From positions 2,108,001 through 2,172,000 of the forward strand of contig NZ_CP032869.1 of the NCBI RefSeq assembly GCF_003576455.2: a stretch of 64,000 nucleotides of DNA, in the 5' to 3' direction. This document shows, in pieces, positions 16,926 through 26,029 of this stretch. This DNA is from Mucilaginibacter celer (GTDB lineage Bacteria > Bacteroidota > Bacteroidia > Sphingobacteriales > Sphingobacteriaceae). The position numbers and the translations under genes are program-made. Below the pieces are notes generated by a model. It saw nothing but the letters and a program-made list of their open reading frames with translations, was not told the origin of the DNA and made no database searches. Each line of letters begins with the position of its first letter. Within the stretch, counting starts at the first letter, position 1.

Positions 16926-17272
16926 AATCGTTAGCCAGCCAGCTCCGCGAGCAAATGGCAAAAGCTACGGAGAAACCCGCGACTGAGGTAAAAAATGCCA
17001 AAGCTGGACCATCCAAAAAAGCCACCGTTAAGGGTGAAAGAACAATTCGCAGCCCAATATTAACCGAACTAATGGATTATGATAACAGCGATCATAAAAC
17101 AATGGTTCATTTCAGGCTGGATAAGGAATCTGCCGACTTTATCAATAAATTTAAAATAGCCACAGGCGTTGATGTTACCAGGTTTGTGGCTTTCGCTGTC
17201 AGGCATTTGATCAACAATAATCCTGAACTAAAAACAGTAATTAGACAGTTCATTCAAAATTCAAGTTTATGA
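16913..17272 (+). CDS. Small tra-region protein with DUF3408/RHH-like C-terminus
   Basis: 119 residues. A Lys/Ala-rich flexible N-terminus (about 1-50) is followed by a conserved C-terminal half, HKTMVHFRLDKESADFINKF ... VTRFVAFAVRHLINNNPELK, that looks like a ribbon-helix-helix DNA-binding fold. It matches in position the TraB/TraC-like proteins that accompany TraA. The next gene encodes a clear paralogue. It may act as the ParB-like partner of TraA (inference). It overlaps both neighbours. Confidence 0.75.
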   Translation: MEKMKSLASQLREQMAKATEKPATEVKNAKAGPSKKATVKGERTIRSPILTELMDYDNSDHKTMVHFRLDKESADFINKFKIATGVDVTRFVAFAVRHLINNNPELKTVIRQFIQNSSL

Positions 17273-17664
17273 AATATGTTAAAACTGGATTGATCCTTTG
17301 GGGGATTGGGATTGCTGCTCGGAGCGTCCTGGCCGAAAAAAAAACGAAACCAAAACCTGCTCCTGATCCCGGAGCTTCGGTAGCCGGATACGACAAAGAG
17401 GAACCCCGAATCCTGCCGGCCGACTTAATAGCCGCTGACAATGGCAGTATCCTCCGGGCCCTATACCGATACGACAACAGCAAACACAGGAACCTTGTTC
17501 ACGTCAGGGTTGATAAACTGACCGTCGAAAGGCTTAATAAATTCAAGCTGGCCACCAAAGTAGATATGAGCAAACTGATCGCATTCGCTGTTGATCATCT
17601 TTTTGAAACCCAGCCGGTACTGATCACAGTGATCCGGAATTACATGCAAAATACGATATTATGA
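17269..17664 (+). CDS. Paralogue of the preceding RHH-like protein, with hydrophobic N-terminus
   Basis: 131 residues. The C-terminal half (HRNLVHVRVDKLTVERLNKF ... SKLIAFAVDHLFETQPVL) closely parallels that of the previous protein. Instead of a charged lead it starts with a short hydrophobic stretch (TGLILWGIGIAARSVLA), possibly a membrane anchor, then a Lys/Pro linker. Start and stop overlap both neighbours by 4 bases. It could tether DNA to the membrane at the transfer apparatus; that is inference. Confidence 0.72.
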   Translation: MKYVKTGLILWGIGIAARSVLAEKKTKPKPAPDPGASVAGYDKEEPRILPADLIAADNGSILRALYRYDNSKHRNLVHVRVDKLTVERLNKFKLATKVDMSKLIAFAVDHLFETQPVLITVIRNYMQNTIL

Positions 17665-17945
17665 ACTGGATAAAATTTACAGTTTGGTTGCTCGGTATCT
17701 ATACCTGCTATTATGCAATCCTGATTTTATGGGACCTCTTCCGCTCGAAGTATACCGGACATTCCGATGATAAACAGGAACTGACCTTTGTTCTTGATGA
17801 TGAACCGGTACACATGGTACGAGATGAACCGGATGCTTTAACAACCGAATCTCCCGTGATATCATCTGGTGGTGTGTCTCTTAAAGACCTGTTTAACCTT
17901 GCCAGGGATGAATCTGTTGAATATATAAAAGCGGTCAGTTTCTGA
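17661..17945 (+). CDS. Small single-TM protein of the tra region (TraD-like position)
   Basis: 94 residues: one N-terminal membrane segment (about 4-27, FTVWLLGIYTCYYAILILW), then a polar, acidic cytoplasmic or periplasmic tail with no recognised domain. It overlaps the upstream gene by 4 bases, so it belongs to the traA transcription unit. The position corresponds to traD of CTnDOT-type elements, but sequence identity with it cannot be asserted. Confidence 0.65.
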   Translation: MNWIKFTVWLLGIYTCYYAILILWDLFRSKYTGHSDDKQELTFVLDDEPVHMVRDEPDALTTESPVISSGGVSLKDLFNLARDESVEYIKAVSF

Positions 17946-18346
17946 GCCACGGATAATCGCTCGTATATCCGCTTGAGCAACACTGATATTATCGTTTCCT
18001 TTTTCTGAGTTACCGGCCGGTTTGTTTTTTTATGATTTCTACGTCCGGCCGGGACTTAGCAGTCATAAATACATTTTTACCGGGCTTCCGGTTAAGCGTA
18101 TTCATTTTGTGGGCATTATTCGGAATCTGACTGCCCCGGCTTTCTATGGCTCATCGCCTTTATCTGTAAAAGATTCCTGGAATATTTTCTTCTCTTAGCC
18201 GCAATCCGGCTCATATGGCACCTCAAGCCTGTTTCTATTGGGTAATCCCACAGGGTCGTTGTTCGTGATCTGAACGGCCCTTTACCATAGCCTCCCGTCT
18301 CCAGGTTGGCCTAAAAGATCTCCGCCTTCATTTTTTCTCCTCTTTA
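17946..18346 (+). other. 401-bp leader region upstream of traE, no gene
   Basis: No convincing ORF. It contains the self-complementary octamer CCGGCCGG twice (18013-18020 and 18045-18052), 24 bases apart, which can form a stem-loop around a T-rich loop. Such a long untranslated stretch before the main tra operon suggests a promoter plus leader-level control, as is known for CTnDOT tra regulation. The function here is not shown. Confidence 0.4.
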
Positions 18347-18652
18347 ATGTTTACAAAAACAAAAAAATTATGGGCACTGGCCTTATTGCTGGCCCTTACT
18401 GCTCCCGCGTTCGCGCAAAATGGTGTTAACGGACTAAACACCGCAACAACAACACTTAAAACCTACATTGCCCCGGTCACCAACATCACGCTCGTCATCG
18501 GCGGTATCGTTGGCATAGTGGGGGCCATCCGTGTTTATTCGAAGTGGAACTCGGGTGATCAGGACATCAACAAAGAGTTGATGGGATGGGGTGGATCAGC
18601 AGTTTTTCTGGTGGTTTCCGCATTGATCATCAAAGCTTTCTTTGGTTTGTAA
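18347..18652 (+). CDS. traE: TraE, DUF4134 pilin-like protein
   Basis: A 101-residue VirB2-like small membrane protein. It has a signal peptide (ending PAFAQ, about residue 24), then two hydrophobic segments (about 44-62 and 80-99) separated by the polar loop YSKWNSGDQDINKELMGW, the hallmark of DUF4134/TraE. It is the probable pilus or channel subunit of the mating apparatus. Its stop overlaps the traF start (TAATG). Confidence 0.9.
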   Translation: MFTKTKKLWALALLLALTAPAFAQNGVNGLNTATTTLKTYIAPVTNITLVIGGIVGIVGAIRVYSKWNSGDQDINKELMGWGGSAVFLVVSALIIKAFFGL

Positions 18653-18939
18653 TGGCCAGGAAATATCCGGTTTATAAGGGGCTCCAGCAGCCCCTTATTT
18701 TTAAAGGCTTCAGAGGTAAGTTCATTTACTGGGGAATCGCTTCCCTGCTGGCAGGCCTTGTGTTCGGTGCTCTTACGATGACCATGATCAATATGTGGTT
18801 GGGCGCACTTGTCCTCATTGGCTTTGTCGTAGGCGGACTCCTCTATACTGCTGCCAGACAAAAAGGTGGGCTTCATGCAAAAAGCCGCACTTCAAAAATT
18901 TTTATCCTCAACCGTTATGGGCATCAAAAACATGTTTAA
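18652..18939 (+). CDS. traF: TraF, DUF4133 (VirB3-like) protein
   Basis: A 95-residue membrane protein starting MARKYPVYKGLQQPLIFKGF, the diagnostic DUF4133 beginning, with two membrane segments (about 26-45 and 49-66). The ATG at 18652 is used rather than any upstream in-frame codon, because it gives the family start and overlaps the traE stop by one base. VirB3-like proteins partner the VirB4 ATPase encoded next, and the two reading frames overlap by 65 bases. Confidence 0.9.
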   Translation: MARKYPVYKGLQQPLIFKGFRGKFIYWGIASLLAGLVFGALTMTMINMWLGALVLIGFVVGGLLYTAARQKGGLHAKSRTSKIFILNRYGHQKHV

Positions 18940-21346
18940 TATACCCTATGCCGGCGTTGACAAAAACGATGACTACGACCTCCTGATTGGCCTCAATGGG
19001 GAATGTTCTGTGGTCATCCGTATGGAAAATCCGGTTGTTCGGTTTTCTGCTTACCCTGCCGGCTACGAGGAATTTCATCGTCAGCTGATCAACATTGTTA
19101 AGATTCTGGGCGATGGCTATATACTGCAGAAGCAAGATGTGATCAGCAGGTATCCATATCAAAGCCAGCCCGTAAACGAATACCTGCAAAAACACTACAA
19201 TGCCCATTTCGAAGGTCGCGAATGCCTGGAGGTACGTACTTATCTTACCATAACCAGAGTAGTGAAAAAGGGGGCTTTTTACGCCTATGACGCACAGATG
19301 CTCACGGACTTTAGGCATGCGGTCGGGAAAATCGTTGGTATCCTCCCGCCAGCCCATCCGATGCGCGAGGCTGACCTTAACCAATTTGTCCTGCAAGTGC
19401 TTAACATGAATTTCAGTAAAGGCTCCCTGGCGCTCGACAATATCCGGCCATCGGAAACCGAATTGAAAATAGGGGAAAGGTCAGTGCGTTGTATCAGTCT
19501 GGTCAATATCGATCATATTGACCTCCCCATCGAGGTAACTGCACATACCGAACTGAATGAAAAAGAAAGTATGCGTGGCTTTCCTGTGGATTTGCTTTCT
19601 TTCCTTTTTAAGGTTCCCGGGGCGGATGCCATTTTATTTAACCAGCTTATCGAAATTCCAAACCAGGTGATGACCCTTAGAAAGCTGGAGCAGAAAAAGA
19701 AGCGCCATTCCGGGATTCCTGATCCAGCAAACCTGCTTTGCGTCGAAGATATCGATCATTTACTGAACGACGTCGCCCGTGAGAACCAGATGCTGGTCAA
19801 CTGCCATTTTAATATTGTGGTCACTACAGGGAATTCAGCCATCCAAAAGGCCATTAATTTTATTGAAGCATCTTTGTTTCAGCTTGGTATTATTCCCAGC
19901 AGGAATGCTTACAATCAACTGGAACTTTTCAGAACAATCCTGCCGGGAAACGGCGTGGAATTGAAGGAATATGATTGGTTCCTTACCACTTGCGATGCGG
20001 CCCTTTGTTTCTTTTTCAAGGAGTCCCTTCCTAAAGATGAACCCTCTGATTTTCTCCTGCGCTTTACCGACAGGCAGGGAGTGCCGATCGGGATCGATCT
20101 TTCTGACCTGCCCATGCAAACGGGGCGCATCAACAACAGAAATAGATTCTGTTTAGGACCTTCAGGCTCGGGTAAGTCATTTTTTATGTCAAGCCTGATC
20201 GAACAATACATGCTGTATAATATGGATATGGTGATCGTTGATACGGGCCATTCCTATAGCGGTCTTTGTTCCTATTATAACGGAAAGTATATTACCTATA
20301 CCGACCAGAAGCCTATCACCATGAATCCCTTTCGTATCGATCAAACGGAATATAACATTGAAAAAAAAGATTTTCTGTGTACGCTGATCGGCGTAGCGTG
20401 GAAAGGAGCTGACGGGCTCTTCAGCCCGGTCGAAAGGGATGTCGTCGCTAATGTTGTGACTGCTTATTATGGCGAGTTCTTTGCAAAGAACGGAGAATTA
20501 AGCTTTAATACTTTTTATGAGTTTGCACTCGAGCGCATTCCGCGGATCAGGACCGAAGAAAAGATTGCTTTTGATTTTGATGAATTCCGCTACGTTCTGA
20601 AAAAGTTTTACAGGGGCGGTGAATTCGCAAGTATCCTGAATAAGGAAGCTGACCGTTCATTGTTTAGTGAGCGCTTTATTGTATTCGAGATAGACAGCAT
20701 CAAAGAGCATAAGATACTTTTCCCTATCGTGACGCTGATCATTATGGACGTCTTTATCCAAAAGATGCGTTATCGCTCGGACAGGCGAAAAGCGCTGGTA
20801 GTTGAGGAGGCGTGGAAAGCGATTGCAAGTCCCCTGATGGCGGGGTATTTACTTTATCTCTATAAAACCATTCGTAAGTTCTGGGGCGAGGCCATAGTAG
20901 TCACGCAGGAGTTAGGGGATATTATTGGAAATGCGGTAGTTAAAGACAGCATCATCAATAATTCGGATACAGTTTGCCTGCTGGACCAGACGAAATTTAA
21001 AGATAATTATAACGAGATCGCCGCCCTGCTCTCTATCAACGAAACAGAAAGACGGAAAATATTTACGATCAATCAGCTAGATAATACAGAAAACCGGGGA
21101 CGCTTTAAGGAAGTGTATATCCGTCGCGGTGCAGTCGGTGAGGTATACGGTGTCGAAGTTTCGCTGCAACAATACCTGACTTACACCACGGAGAAACCCG
21201 AGAAGTCTGCCGTTGAACGCTATGTGAGGCAATATGGTTCTTACCCTGACGGGCTTGACGCATTTATCGCAGATTTCAAAAGCAGCGGGAAGTCCCTGCC
21301 TGCTTTCATTGCACAAACTAATAATATAAAAGATGAATTTTCTTAA
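18875..21346 (+). CDS. traG: TraG, VirB4-type conjugation ATPase
   Basis: About 823 residues. The N-terminal half is the DUF3875/CagE-type region. The ATPase domain starts near residue 400 with Walker A GPSGSGKSFF (about residue 427) and has Walker B in KALVVEEAWKAI, then the QELGDIIGN motif. It energises assembly and substrate transfer of the mating channel from the inner membrane. ATG 18875 is chosen; an in-frame GTG lies at 18866. It overlaps traF and the next gene by tens of bases, so the operon is tightly coupled. Confidence 0.93.
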   Translation: MQKAALQKFLSSTVMGIKNMFNIPYAGVDKNDDYDLLIGLNGECSVVIRMENPVVRFSAYPAGYEEFHRQLINIVKILGDGYILQKQDVISRYPYQSQPVNEYLQKHYNAHFEGRECLEVRTYLTITRVVKKGAFYAYDAQMLTDFRHAVGKIVGILPPAHPMREADLNQFVLQVLNMNFSKGSLALDNIRPSETELKIGERSVRCISLVNIDHIDLPIEVTAHTELNEKESMRGFPVDLLSFLFKVPGADAILFNQLIEIPNQVMTLRKLEQKKKRHSGIPDPANLLCVEDIDHLLNDVARENQMLVNCHFNIVVTTGNSAIQKAINFIEASLFQLGIIPSRNAYNQLELFRTILPGNGVELKEYDWFLTTCDAALCFFFKESLPKDEPSDFLLRFTDRQGVPIGIDLSDLPMQTGRINNRNRFCLGPSGSGKSFFMSSLIEQYMLYNMDMVIVDTGHSYSGLCSYYNGKYITYTDQKPITMNPFRIDQTEYNIEKKDFLCTLIGVAWKGADGLFSPVERDVVANVVTAYYGEFFAKNGELSFNTFYEFALERIPRIRTEEKIAFDFDEFRYVLKKFYRGGEFASILNKEADRSLFSERFIVFEIDSIKEHKILFPIVTLIIMDVFIQKMRYRSDRRKALVVEEAWKAIASPLMAGYLLYLYKTIRKFWGEAIVVTQELGDIIGNAVVKDSIINNSDTVCLLDQTKFKDNYNEIAALLSINETERRKIFTINQLDNTENRGRFKEVYIRRGAVGEVYGVEVSLQQYLTYTTEKPEKSAVERYVRQYGSYPDGLDAFIADFKSSGKSLPAFIAQTNNIKDEFS

Positions 21347-22013
21347 ACGCATAGCGGGCCTGGTCTTGCTGATATTCGTTTTAAGTCTACGCCGGAGCTG
21401 GGGGCAGGAACTCGTGGTTGACCCCGCAGTTTCCTCCGCAATCCTGATCAGCTCGTCCACAATCAACGGGCAACTGAACAATACCAATGATAAGCTGGAC
21501 CTTATTCAAAAAGGGCAGCTTGCCGTAAGCGGCCAGTTGACTGTGGTGAATAACCTTCAAAACAAGATCTATCAAGGCCTTAGCGAAGTGTCCGCTGTAA
21601 TTAATAACCTATCCGCTATCAGGGACATTGCGCAATGCGGGTCGGATATTATCGGAGACGTTGAATCAGCGGTGAAACTTGCCAAATCAGACCCTGTCCT
21701 GCTGCTTTTTGCAGAACAGGGGGCCAGGGATTTTCAAGAACGCGCATCAATGCTCGCGGCGGAGGTCAGTGCTTTTGTACTCAAAGGAGGAAAAGGAAAC
21801 CTGATGGATTCCGGCGAACGCGGGAAATTACTTAATCATATTGCCGATCATCTGCGTATTCTCCGAGGAATCGCCTATGGTATGAACCGGGCCATGTATT
21901 GGGCAAAAATCAACGGCGTATTACACTCGTTGAATCCCTGGGCTGAATGGAAGAACCAGGATGTACGCATCGCTAACGAGGTACTAAGCAACGCCAAATA
22001 CTTAAAACAATGA
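21333..22013 (+). CDS. TraI-like conjugal transfer protein, copy 1
   Basis: A 226-residue exported protein: signal peptide to about residue 24 (RRSWGQ), then a long helical region with coiled-coil character (INGQLNNTNDKLDLIQKGQL), and a C-terminus ending NAKYLKQ. It belongs to a set of three consecutive paralogues. It occupies the TraI position between the VirB4 and VirB6-like genes of CTnDOT-type systems, and its coiled-coil makeup recalls VirB5. Overlaps: 14 bases with traG, 4 with the next gene. Confidence 0.75.
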   Translation: MNFLKRIAGLVLLIFVLSLRRSWGQELVVDPAVSSAILISSSTINGQLNNTNDKLDLIQKGQLAVSGQLTVVNNLQNKIYQGLSEVSAVINNLSAIRDIAQCGSDIIGDVESAVKLAKSDPVLLLFAEQGARDFQERASMLAAEVSAFVLKGGKGNLMDSGERGKLLNHIADHLRILRGIAYGMNRAMYWAKINGVLHSLNPWAEWKNQDVRIANEVLSNAKYLKQ

Positions 22014-22705
22014 AAGAAATTAATAGAATACCCATCATAAAAACGTTGGTGGTATTGCTGGTGCTTTCGGCAGCTGAAAGGACAGTTGCTTTCGCTCAGA
22101 AAAAAGTACTGGATATCCCGGCGCTTCATCAACTTGTAGGGCAGTCAGAATCGGAGAATAAACTTCAGGTTAAAGCTAAAAATGAGCAGGCCCAGGTATC
22201 GGCAAATGAACAGGTCAACCTCACGCTCCTGGACAAAACTAAAGTTATGTACCGCACCTTGCAGCAACGTTATAACGCCCTCGGCACAGCGATAAATGTT
22301 GCGGATCTCGGTATTTACGCCACGCCGATGGTCAACCGGATTATCAGTAATCAGGCGATGATTCTGCATTTGGTCGATCAAAACCCTGCACTGACCGCGG
22401 TAGGCTATCAATCCGCTTTACAATTTGCTTCTCAGGCCAGGAGCCTCATAGCATATATGACAGGGCTTTCGCTCTCCATAGGAGCCGTAAACCAGATGAG
22501 AATATCCGACCGTAAAATCCTTTTTGATTATGTACTTTCTGAATTAAGCAAAATTCAGGACCTGTCGGAAAACATGCTCAGTATGATGCAGTATTCCAGT
22601 CTTGCCTCGCTTCTAAAAGCTGCAAACCCTTTTCAGAATTTCATCGATGCGGACGAAGGTATCGCTCGTGATATTATACAGAATGCCAAATACTTACATC
22701 CATGA
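22010..22705 (+). CDS. TraI-like conjugal transfer protein, copy 2
   Basis: A 231-residue exported helical protein. A basic start is followed by a hydrophobic segment (VVLLVLSAAERTVAFAQ) as signal peptide, then coiled-coil-prone sequence, and the shared C-terminus IIQNAKYLHP. The middle differs most from its two neighbours. Both ends overlap adjacent genes by 4 bases. It is presumably a periplasmic component of the mating channel. Confidence 0.7.
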   Translation: MKEINRIPIIKTLVVLLVLSAAERTVAFAQKKVLDIPALHQLVGQSESENKLQVKAKNEQAQVSANEQVNLTLLDKTKVMYRTLQQRYNALGTAINVADLGIYATPMVNRIISNQAMILHLVDQNPALTAVGYQSALQFASQARSLIAYMTGLSLSIGAVNQMRISDRKILFDYVLSELSKIQDLSENMLSMMQYSSLASLLKAANPFQNFIDADEGIARDIIQNAKYLHP

Positions 22706-23379
22706 GATTGCTGATCGCTTTAATTGTGGACTTGATCCTGCTAGGTGGCTCAGCGATTTCGGTACAGGGCCAAAAAGCAGTTTTTGACAAACAGCACTTA
22801 GCAGCCGTAAATCAGAATGGTCTTGCCCGGAGCAGCGCGGAAGCCACCCATGAACAATATCTGAGCAGTATTAATGAACATATCAATAACCTCAATACCA
22901 ATGTCGGTTCGGTGATCATCGCCCAAACCATGATTTATGAAGGATTGTCAAATGTTAACTCTGCCCTCAAAAATGGTCTCGCCGTCCGCAATATCGCTTT
23001 TATTATAGCCGATATGTCCGGCTATATTGAGCAGGCTCTTAATCTGGCGGAAAGTGATCCCTACCTGCTGGCCTTTGCAGGCAATATGACCGGCGAGATG
23101 CGATCGAGAGCGCTTGCCCTGGCATCTGAAGTGTCCGGTTACATATTAAAAGAAGGGGATAACATCCTGGCTGACTACAACTCCCGCGACCAACTACTCC
23201 GGAAGGTAACCGCCCAATTACAGATTCTGGACGGCCTGGCTTATGGGACATGGAAATCGATGTATTGGGCAAAGCAACGTGGTGTCATAGGCGCTGCAAC
23301 ACCATTTTCCGGCTGGATTAGCCAGGACAGGCTGTATGTCAGCCAGATCATTCAAAATGCTAAATATTTACACCAATGA
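22702..23379 (+). CDS. TraI-like conjugal transfer protein, copy 3
   Basis: A 225-residue protein similar along its whole length to copy 1: INEHINNLNTNVGSV beside INGQLNNTNDKLDLI, AESDPYLLAFAGNMTGEMRS beside AKSDPVLLLFAEQGARDFQE, and YGTWKSMYWAKQRGV beside YGMNRAMYWAKINGV. It has a signal peptide to about residue 23 and ends IIQNAKYLHQ. It overlaps both neighbours by 4 bases. The copies probably arose by tandem duplication and then diverged. Confidence 0.72.
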   Translation: MRLLIALIVDLILLGGSAISVQGQKAVFDKQHLAAVNQNGLARSSAEATHEQYLSSINEHINNLNTNVGSVIIAQTMIYEGLSNVNSALKNGLAVRNIAFIIADMSGYIEQALNLAESDPYLLAFAGNMTGEMRSRALALASEVSGYILKEGDNILADYNSRDQLLRKVTAQLQILDGLAYGTWKSMYWAKQRGVIGAATPFSGWISQDRLYVSQIIQNAKYLHQ

Positions 23380-24152
23380 AGTATATCATACTTATCCTGA
23401 TCGCTTTTTTGACTAATAAGCGTTGCCTGGCGCAGAAAAAGGTCAATGATGAAAGTGTTCGCTACCAGCAGCAGCGCATGGTTTACCTTCAATGGGACCA
23501 GAATAAATTTACGCCAAAAGCGGGGTTTCTCAGCCTCAATCCGCTATACTGGCTGACATGGGGCCTTTTCCATCCTGACTACCACAAGAAAGACCTGCGC
23601 CCGCTGAGCGTAAACGGGCCGCAGACCCGGCGGCTGGCGCTGGTTGCTGCCATGAACAGCACAGACGGTAAATACAAATTACAGTCCGATACCATCCGCA
23701 ATACTGCGCTGGCAGAAATCACCAATCAGTCAGGCTTACTTTCTGAAGTTGATCCCTTATGGCAATTATACTATAGCAACGAACTTAAACCGGTGCTGAA
23801 TTATACCAATGCATCCATACTTGCGGGGCTCTCACCCGAGGTAAGTGAAAGGGTGGTAAGTGAAGGGCTTTTCGATTGGTATAAAAACGAACTGGAAATG
23901 CTGAAAGAACGGATCGAGGGAGCGCGTTCAACCACAGTCGACCGGGGAGCCCGTATTCTGGCTTACCACAGATACCTTCTGGAATACCGGCGGCTTGCAG
24001 GGGTATGGGCAATCAGGACCTCCTCGGCCCGTGCTGCGATTAGTATGACCACTCAACAGCAGCACATTCAGGCTGGCCGGGTGACGGTCAGCAACTGGAC
24101 TCCTGATATCGACGTCCGGATTGCTAAACAAGTTTTACAGCATCTTCAATGA
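23376..24152 (+). CDS. Exported tra-region protein of unknown function
   Basis: 258 residues with a signal peptide (about 1-19, ending CLAQ). It contains LSLNPLYWLTWGLFHPDYHKKDLRPL and a helical C-terminal half ending DVRIAKQVLQHLQ, which recalls the end of TraI-like copy 1 (DVRIANEVLSNAKYLKQ). It may be a distant relative of that group, or of the DUF5045-type proteins seen in Bacteroidota elements (recollection only). It overlaps both neighbours by 4 bases and lies just before the VirB6-like gene. Confidence 0.6.
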   Translation: MKYIILILIAFLTNKRCLAQKKVNDESVRYQQQRMVYLQWDQNKFTPKAGFLSLNPLYWLTWGLFHPDYHKKDLRPLSVNGPQTRRLALVAAMNSTDGKYKLQSDTIRNTALAEITNQSGLLSEVDPLWQLYYSNELKPVLNYTNASILAGLSPEVSERVVSEGLFDWYKNELEMLKERIEGARSTTVDRGARILAYHRYLLEYRRLAGVWAIRTSSARAAISMTTQQQHIQAGRVTVSNWTPDIDVRIAKQVLQHLQ

Positions 24153-25306
24153 AAAAGAAAATAGCCCTTTTGATCCTTTTCTGCCTCGCCATGGTTCAAG
24201 TCTTCGGGCAGGTAGCCAGTACATCCGATAACACGAAGACCTTACAATATCTTCAGGGCGACGGTGTATATGAATCCGGTATCATGACGTTTTTAAAAGG
24301 CTTCAAAGGCAGCATATGGAGCCATTTTGATCTCTTTATTAATGATGCCAAGGCGCTCGCTGCGATATTTATGATCATCTTTTTCGCGATCAGGTCTTAT
24401 GAAATGATGGCAGGTGATAAACAATTGGAAATAATGCCCTTATTGAGGCCATTTGGTTTGTCAATGGTGATCCTCTGGTGGGGGCCGTTTACTCAAATGA
24501 TTGCCTTTCCAACAGAACTGGTAGCGAACCAGACCGAAGAAATGTTTAACAGTGAACAGACGGTTGTTGACAACCTGCGCGTTAACAGGTCAGCACTAAT
24601 GCTGTCCGTGGCCAACTCCCTGTACACCTATCAGGCGCAAACTGAAGTTGCCGAAAAAGAAAGCGATACCTGGTATGGGCAGGCATGGGATTCCGTTACC
24701 AGCACAGTTAAAGAAGGGATCAGCAGTGTCGTTTCTCCTTTACTTGAGCTAAAGAACCGGCTTACTGTAAGTATGCAGCTCTTGTTTACACAATTGCTGG
24801 AGCTATTAGGGATATGGATACTCCGGCTCGCTGTTTATGTGATTTTCATGATCCAGATTATTTATTCTTCGATCCTCATCATGCTAGGACCTTTTGCTGT
24901 CGCTGTAAGTATCCTTCCAGCTTTTCGCGATAGTTTCAGCACATGGATCGCCCGGTTTATCTCGGTTAACTTGTACAGCGGCATTGCTTACCTCATCATG
25001 TACATTTGTGGCTTAATGCAGGAGTATGCATTAAAATCAGAGATAAGCAAATACACGGAACTGGTAGGAGAGAACGGTCTCAATGCCAACCTCGAAAAAA
25101 TGGCTTGGTTCGCAGGCAACGGGGTACTTTCCTTTGGTACTGTCATCATCGTTTTCCTGATCGGAGCCATTTGCATGTTTACCGTGCCAAGTATCTCCAC
25201 CTGGATCATTTCGACATCCGGGATCAGCTCTGCTACTTCGACCTTCGCGCGCAGTGCCGGTACCGTCACAACAGCTGCCAGGAAAGCCGCAGGTAGCTTC
25301 TTTTGA
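24149..25306 (+). CDS. traJ: TraJ, VirB6-like polytopic membrane protein
   Basis: A 385-residue protein with a signal peptide (to about residue 21, VFGQ) and five or more membrane segments, including about 68-90, 228-250 and the long hydrophobic stretch ending in FGTVIIVFLIGAICMFTVPS. The C-terminus is Ser/Thr/Ala-rich. TraJ forms part of the inner-membrane channel of the mating machine. It overlaps the previous gene by 4 bases; a 108-base gap follows before traK. Confidence 0.88.
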   Translation: MKKKIALLILFCLAMVQVFGQVASTSDNTKTLQYLQGDGVYESGIMTFLKGFKGSIWSHFDLFINDAKALAAIFMIIFFAIRSYEMMAGDKQLEIMPLLRPFGLSMVILWWGPFTQMIAFPTELVANQTEEMFNSEQTVVDNLRVNRSALMLSVANSLYTYQAQTEVAEKESDTWYGQAWDSVTSTVKEGISSVVSPLLELKNRLTVSMQLLFTQLLELLGIWILRLAVYVIFMIQIIYSSILIMLGPFAVAVSILPAFRDSFSTWIARFISVNLYSGIAYLIMYICGLMQEYALKSEISKYTELVGENGLNANLEKMAWFAGNGVLSFGTVIIVFLIGAICMFTVPSISTWIISTSGISSATSTFARSAGTVTTAARKAAGSFF

Positions 25307-25414
25307 GTTAGGCGTTCTTTCTCCGAAATCCTGATTTTTCTGGCATTGTATGCCATTTGCAATCCACTTCCAAAGCCGTTCCGTTTCAGGAGCGTTTTTT
25401 TTAAAGATTAAATT

Positions 25415-26029
25415 ATGATCATCAAAAATATCGAAGCCAAAATCCGGCTTGCGACATTCATAGCCGCGGGAAGCCTGTTTACTTCTCTTGTGATTGTCGG
25501 TATGAATTGCTTATATGCATTCAGGCTGGTATCCAACGCGCAAAAAACAATTTACATACTGGATAACAATATTCCTATACTGGCCAGGCAGACTGATGTA
25601 CAGATGAACCGGCCCGCGGAGTACAGGGCTGACGTCGACCTCTTTCATTCCTTGTTTTTTTCGCTGACACCGGATGATAATTACATGGAATACCAGATGA
25701 AAAAAGCCATGTACCTGGTGGATGAATCCGGCATGCTGCAATACAATAATTTGAAGGAGAACGGCTTCTTCAACTCTATCCTTTCCTCCAGCTCGGTTCT
25801 TACCCTACAGACGGATTCTATTGTAGTCAATATGCCTAAGCAATATTTCCGCTTCTATGGAAAGCTGAAAATCGATCGCCGTAGCTCTACCGTGGTACGG
25901 TCCCTCATTACAGAAGGTAATCTAAAGGATATACCAAGGAGTGATCATAATCCGCACGGCGTTTTAATTACCAATTGGAAAACGCTCGAAAATAAAGACT
26001 TGCAGGATGTTGAGAAGAATTCGTTCTAA
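25415..26029 (+). CDS. traK: TraK, VirB8-like protein
   Basis: A 204-residue bitopic protein: a short cytoplasmic N-terminus beginning with the characteristic IIKNIEAKIRLATFI, one membrane helix (about 15-40), and a periplasmic domain with RADVDLFHSLFFSLTPDDNY and the C-terminal FRFYGKLKIDRRSSTVVRSL. TraK is a scaffold of the inner-membrane complex. Its 3' end overlaps the next gene by 23 bases. Confidence 0.9.
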   Translation: MIIKNIEAKIRLATFIAAGSLFTSLVIVGMNCLYAFRLVSNAQKTIYILDNNIPILARQTDVQMNRPAEYRADVDLFHSLFFSLTPDDNYMEYQMKKAMYLVDESGMLQYNNLKENGFFNSILSSSSVLTLQTDSIVVNMPKQYFRFYGKLKIDRRSSTVVRSLITEGNLKDIPRSDHNPHGVLITNWKTLENKDLQDVEKNSF

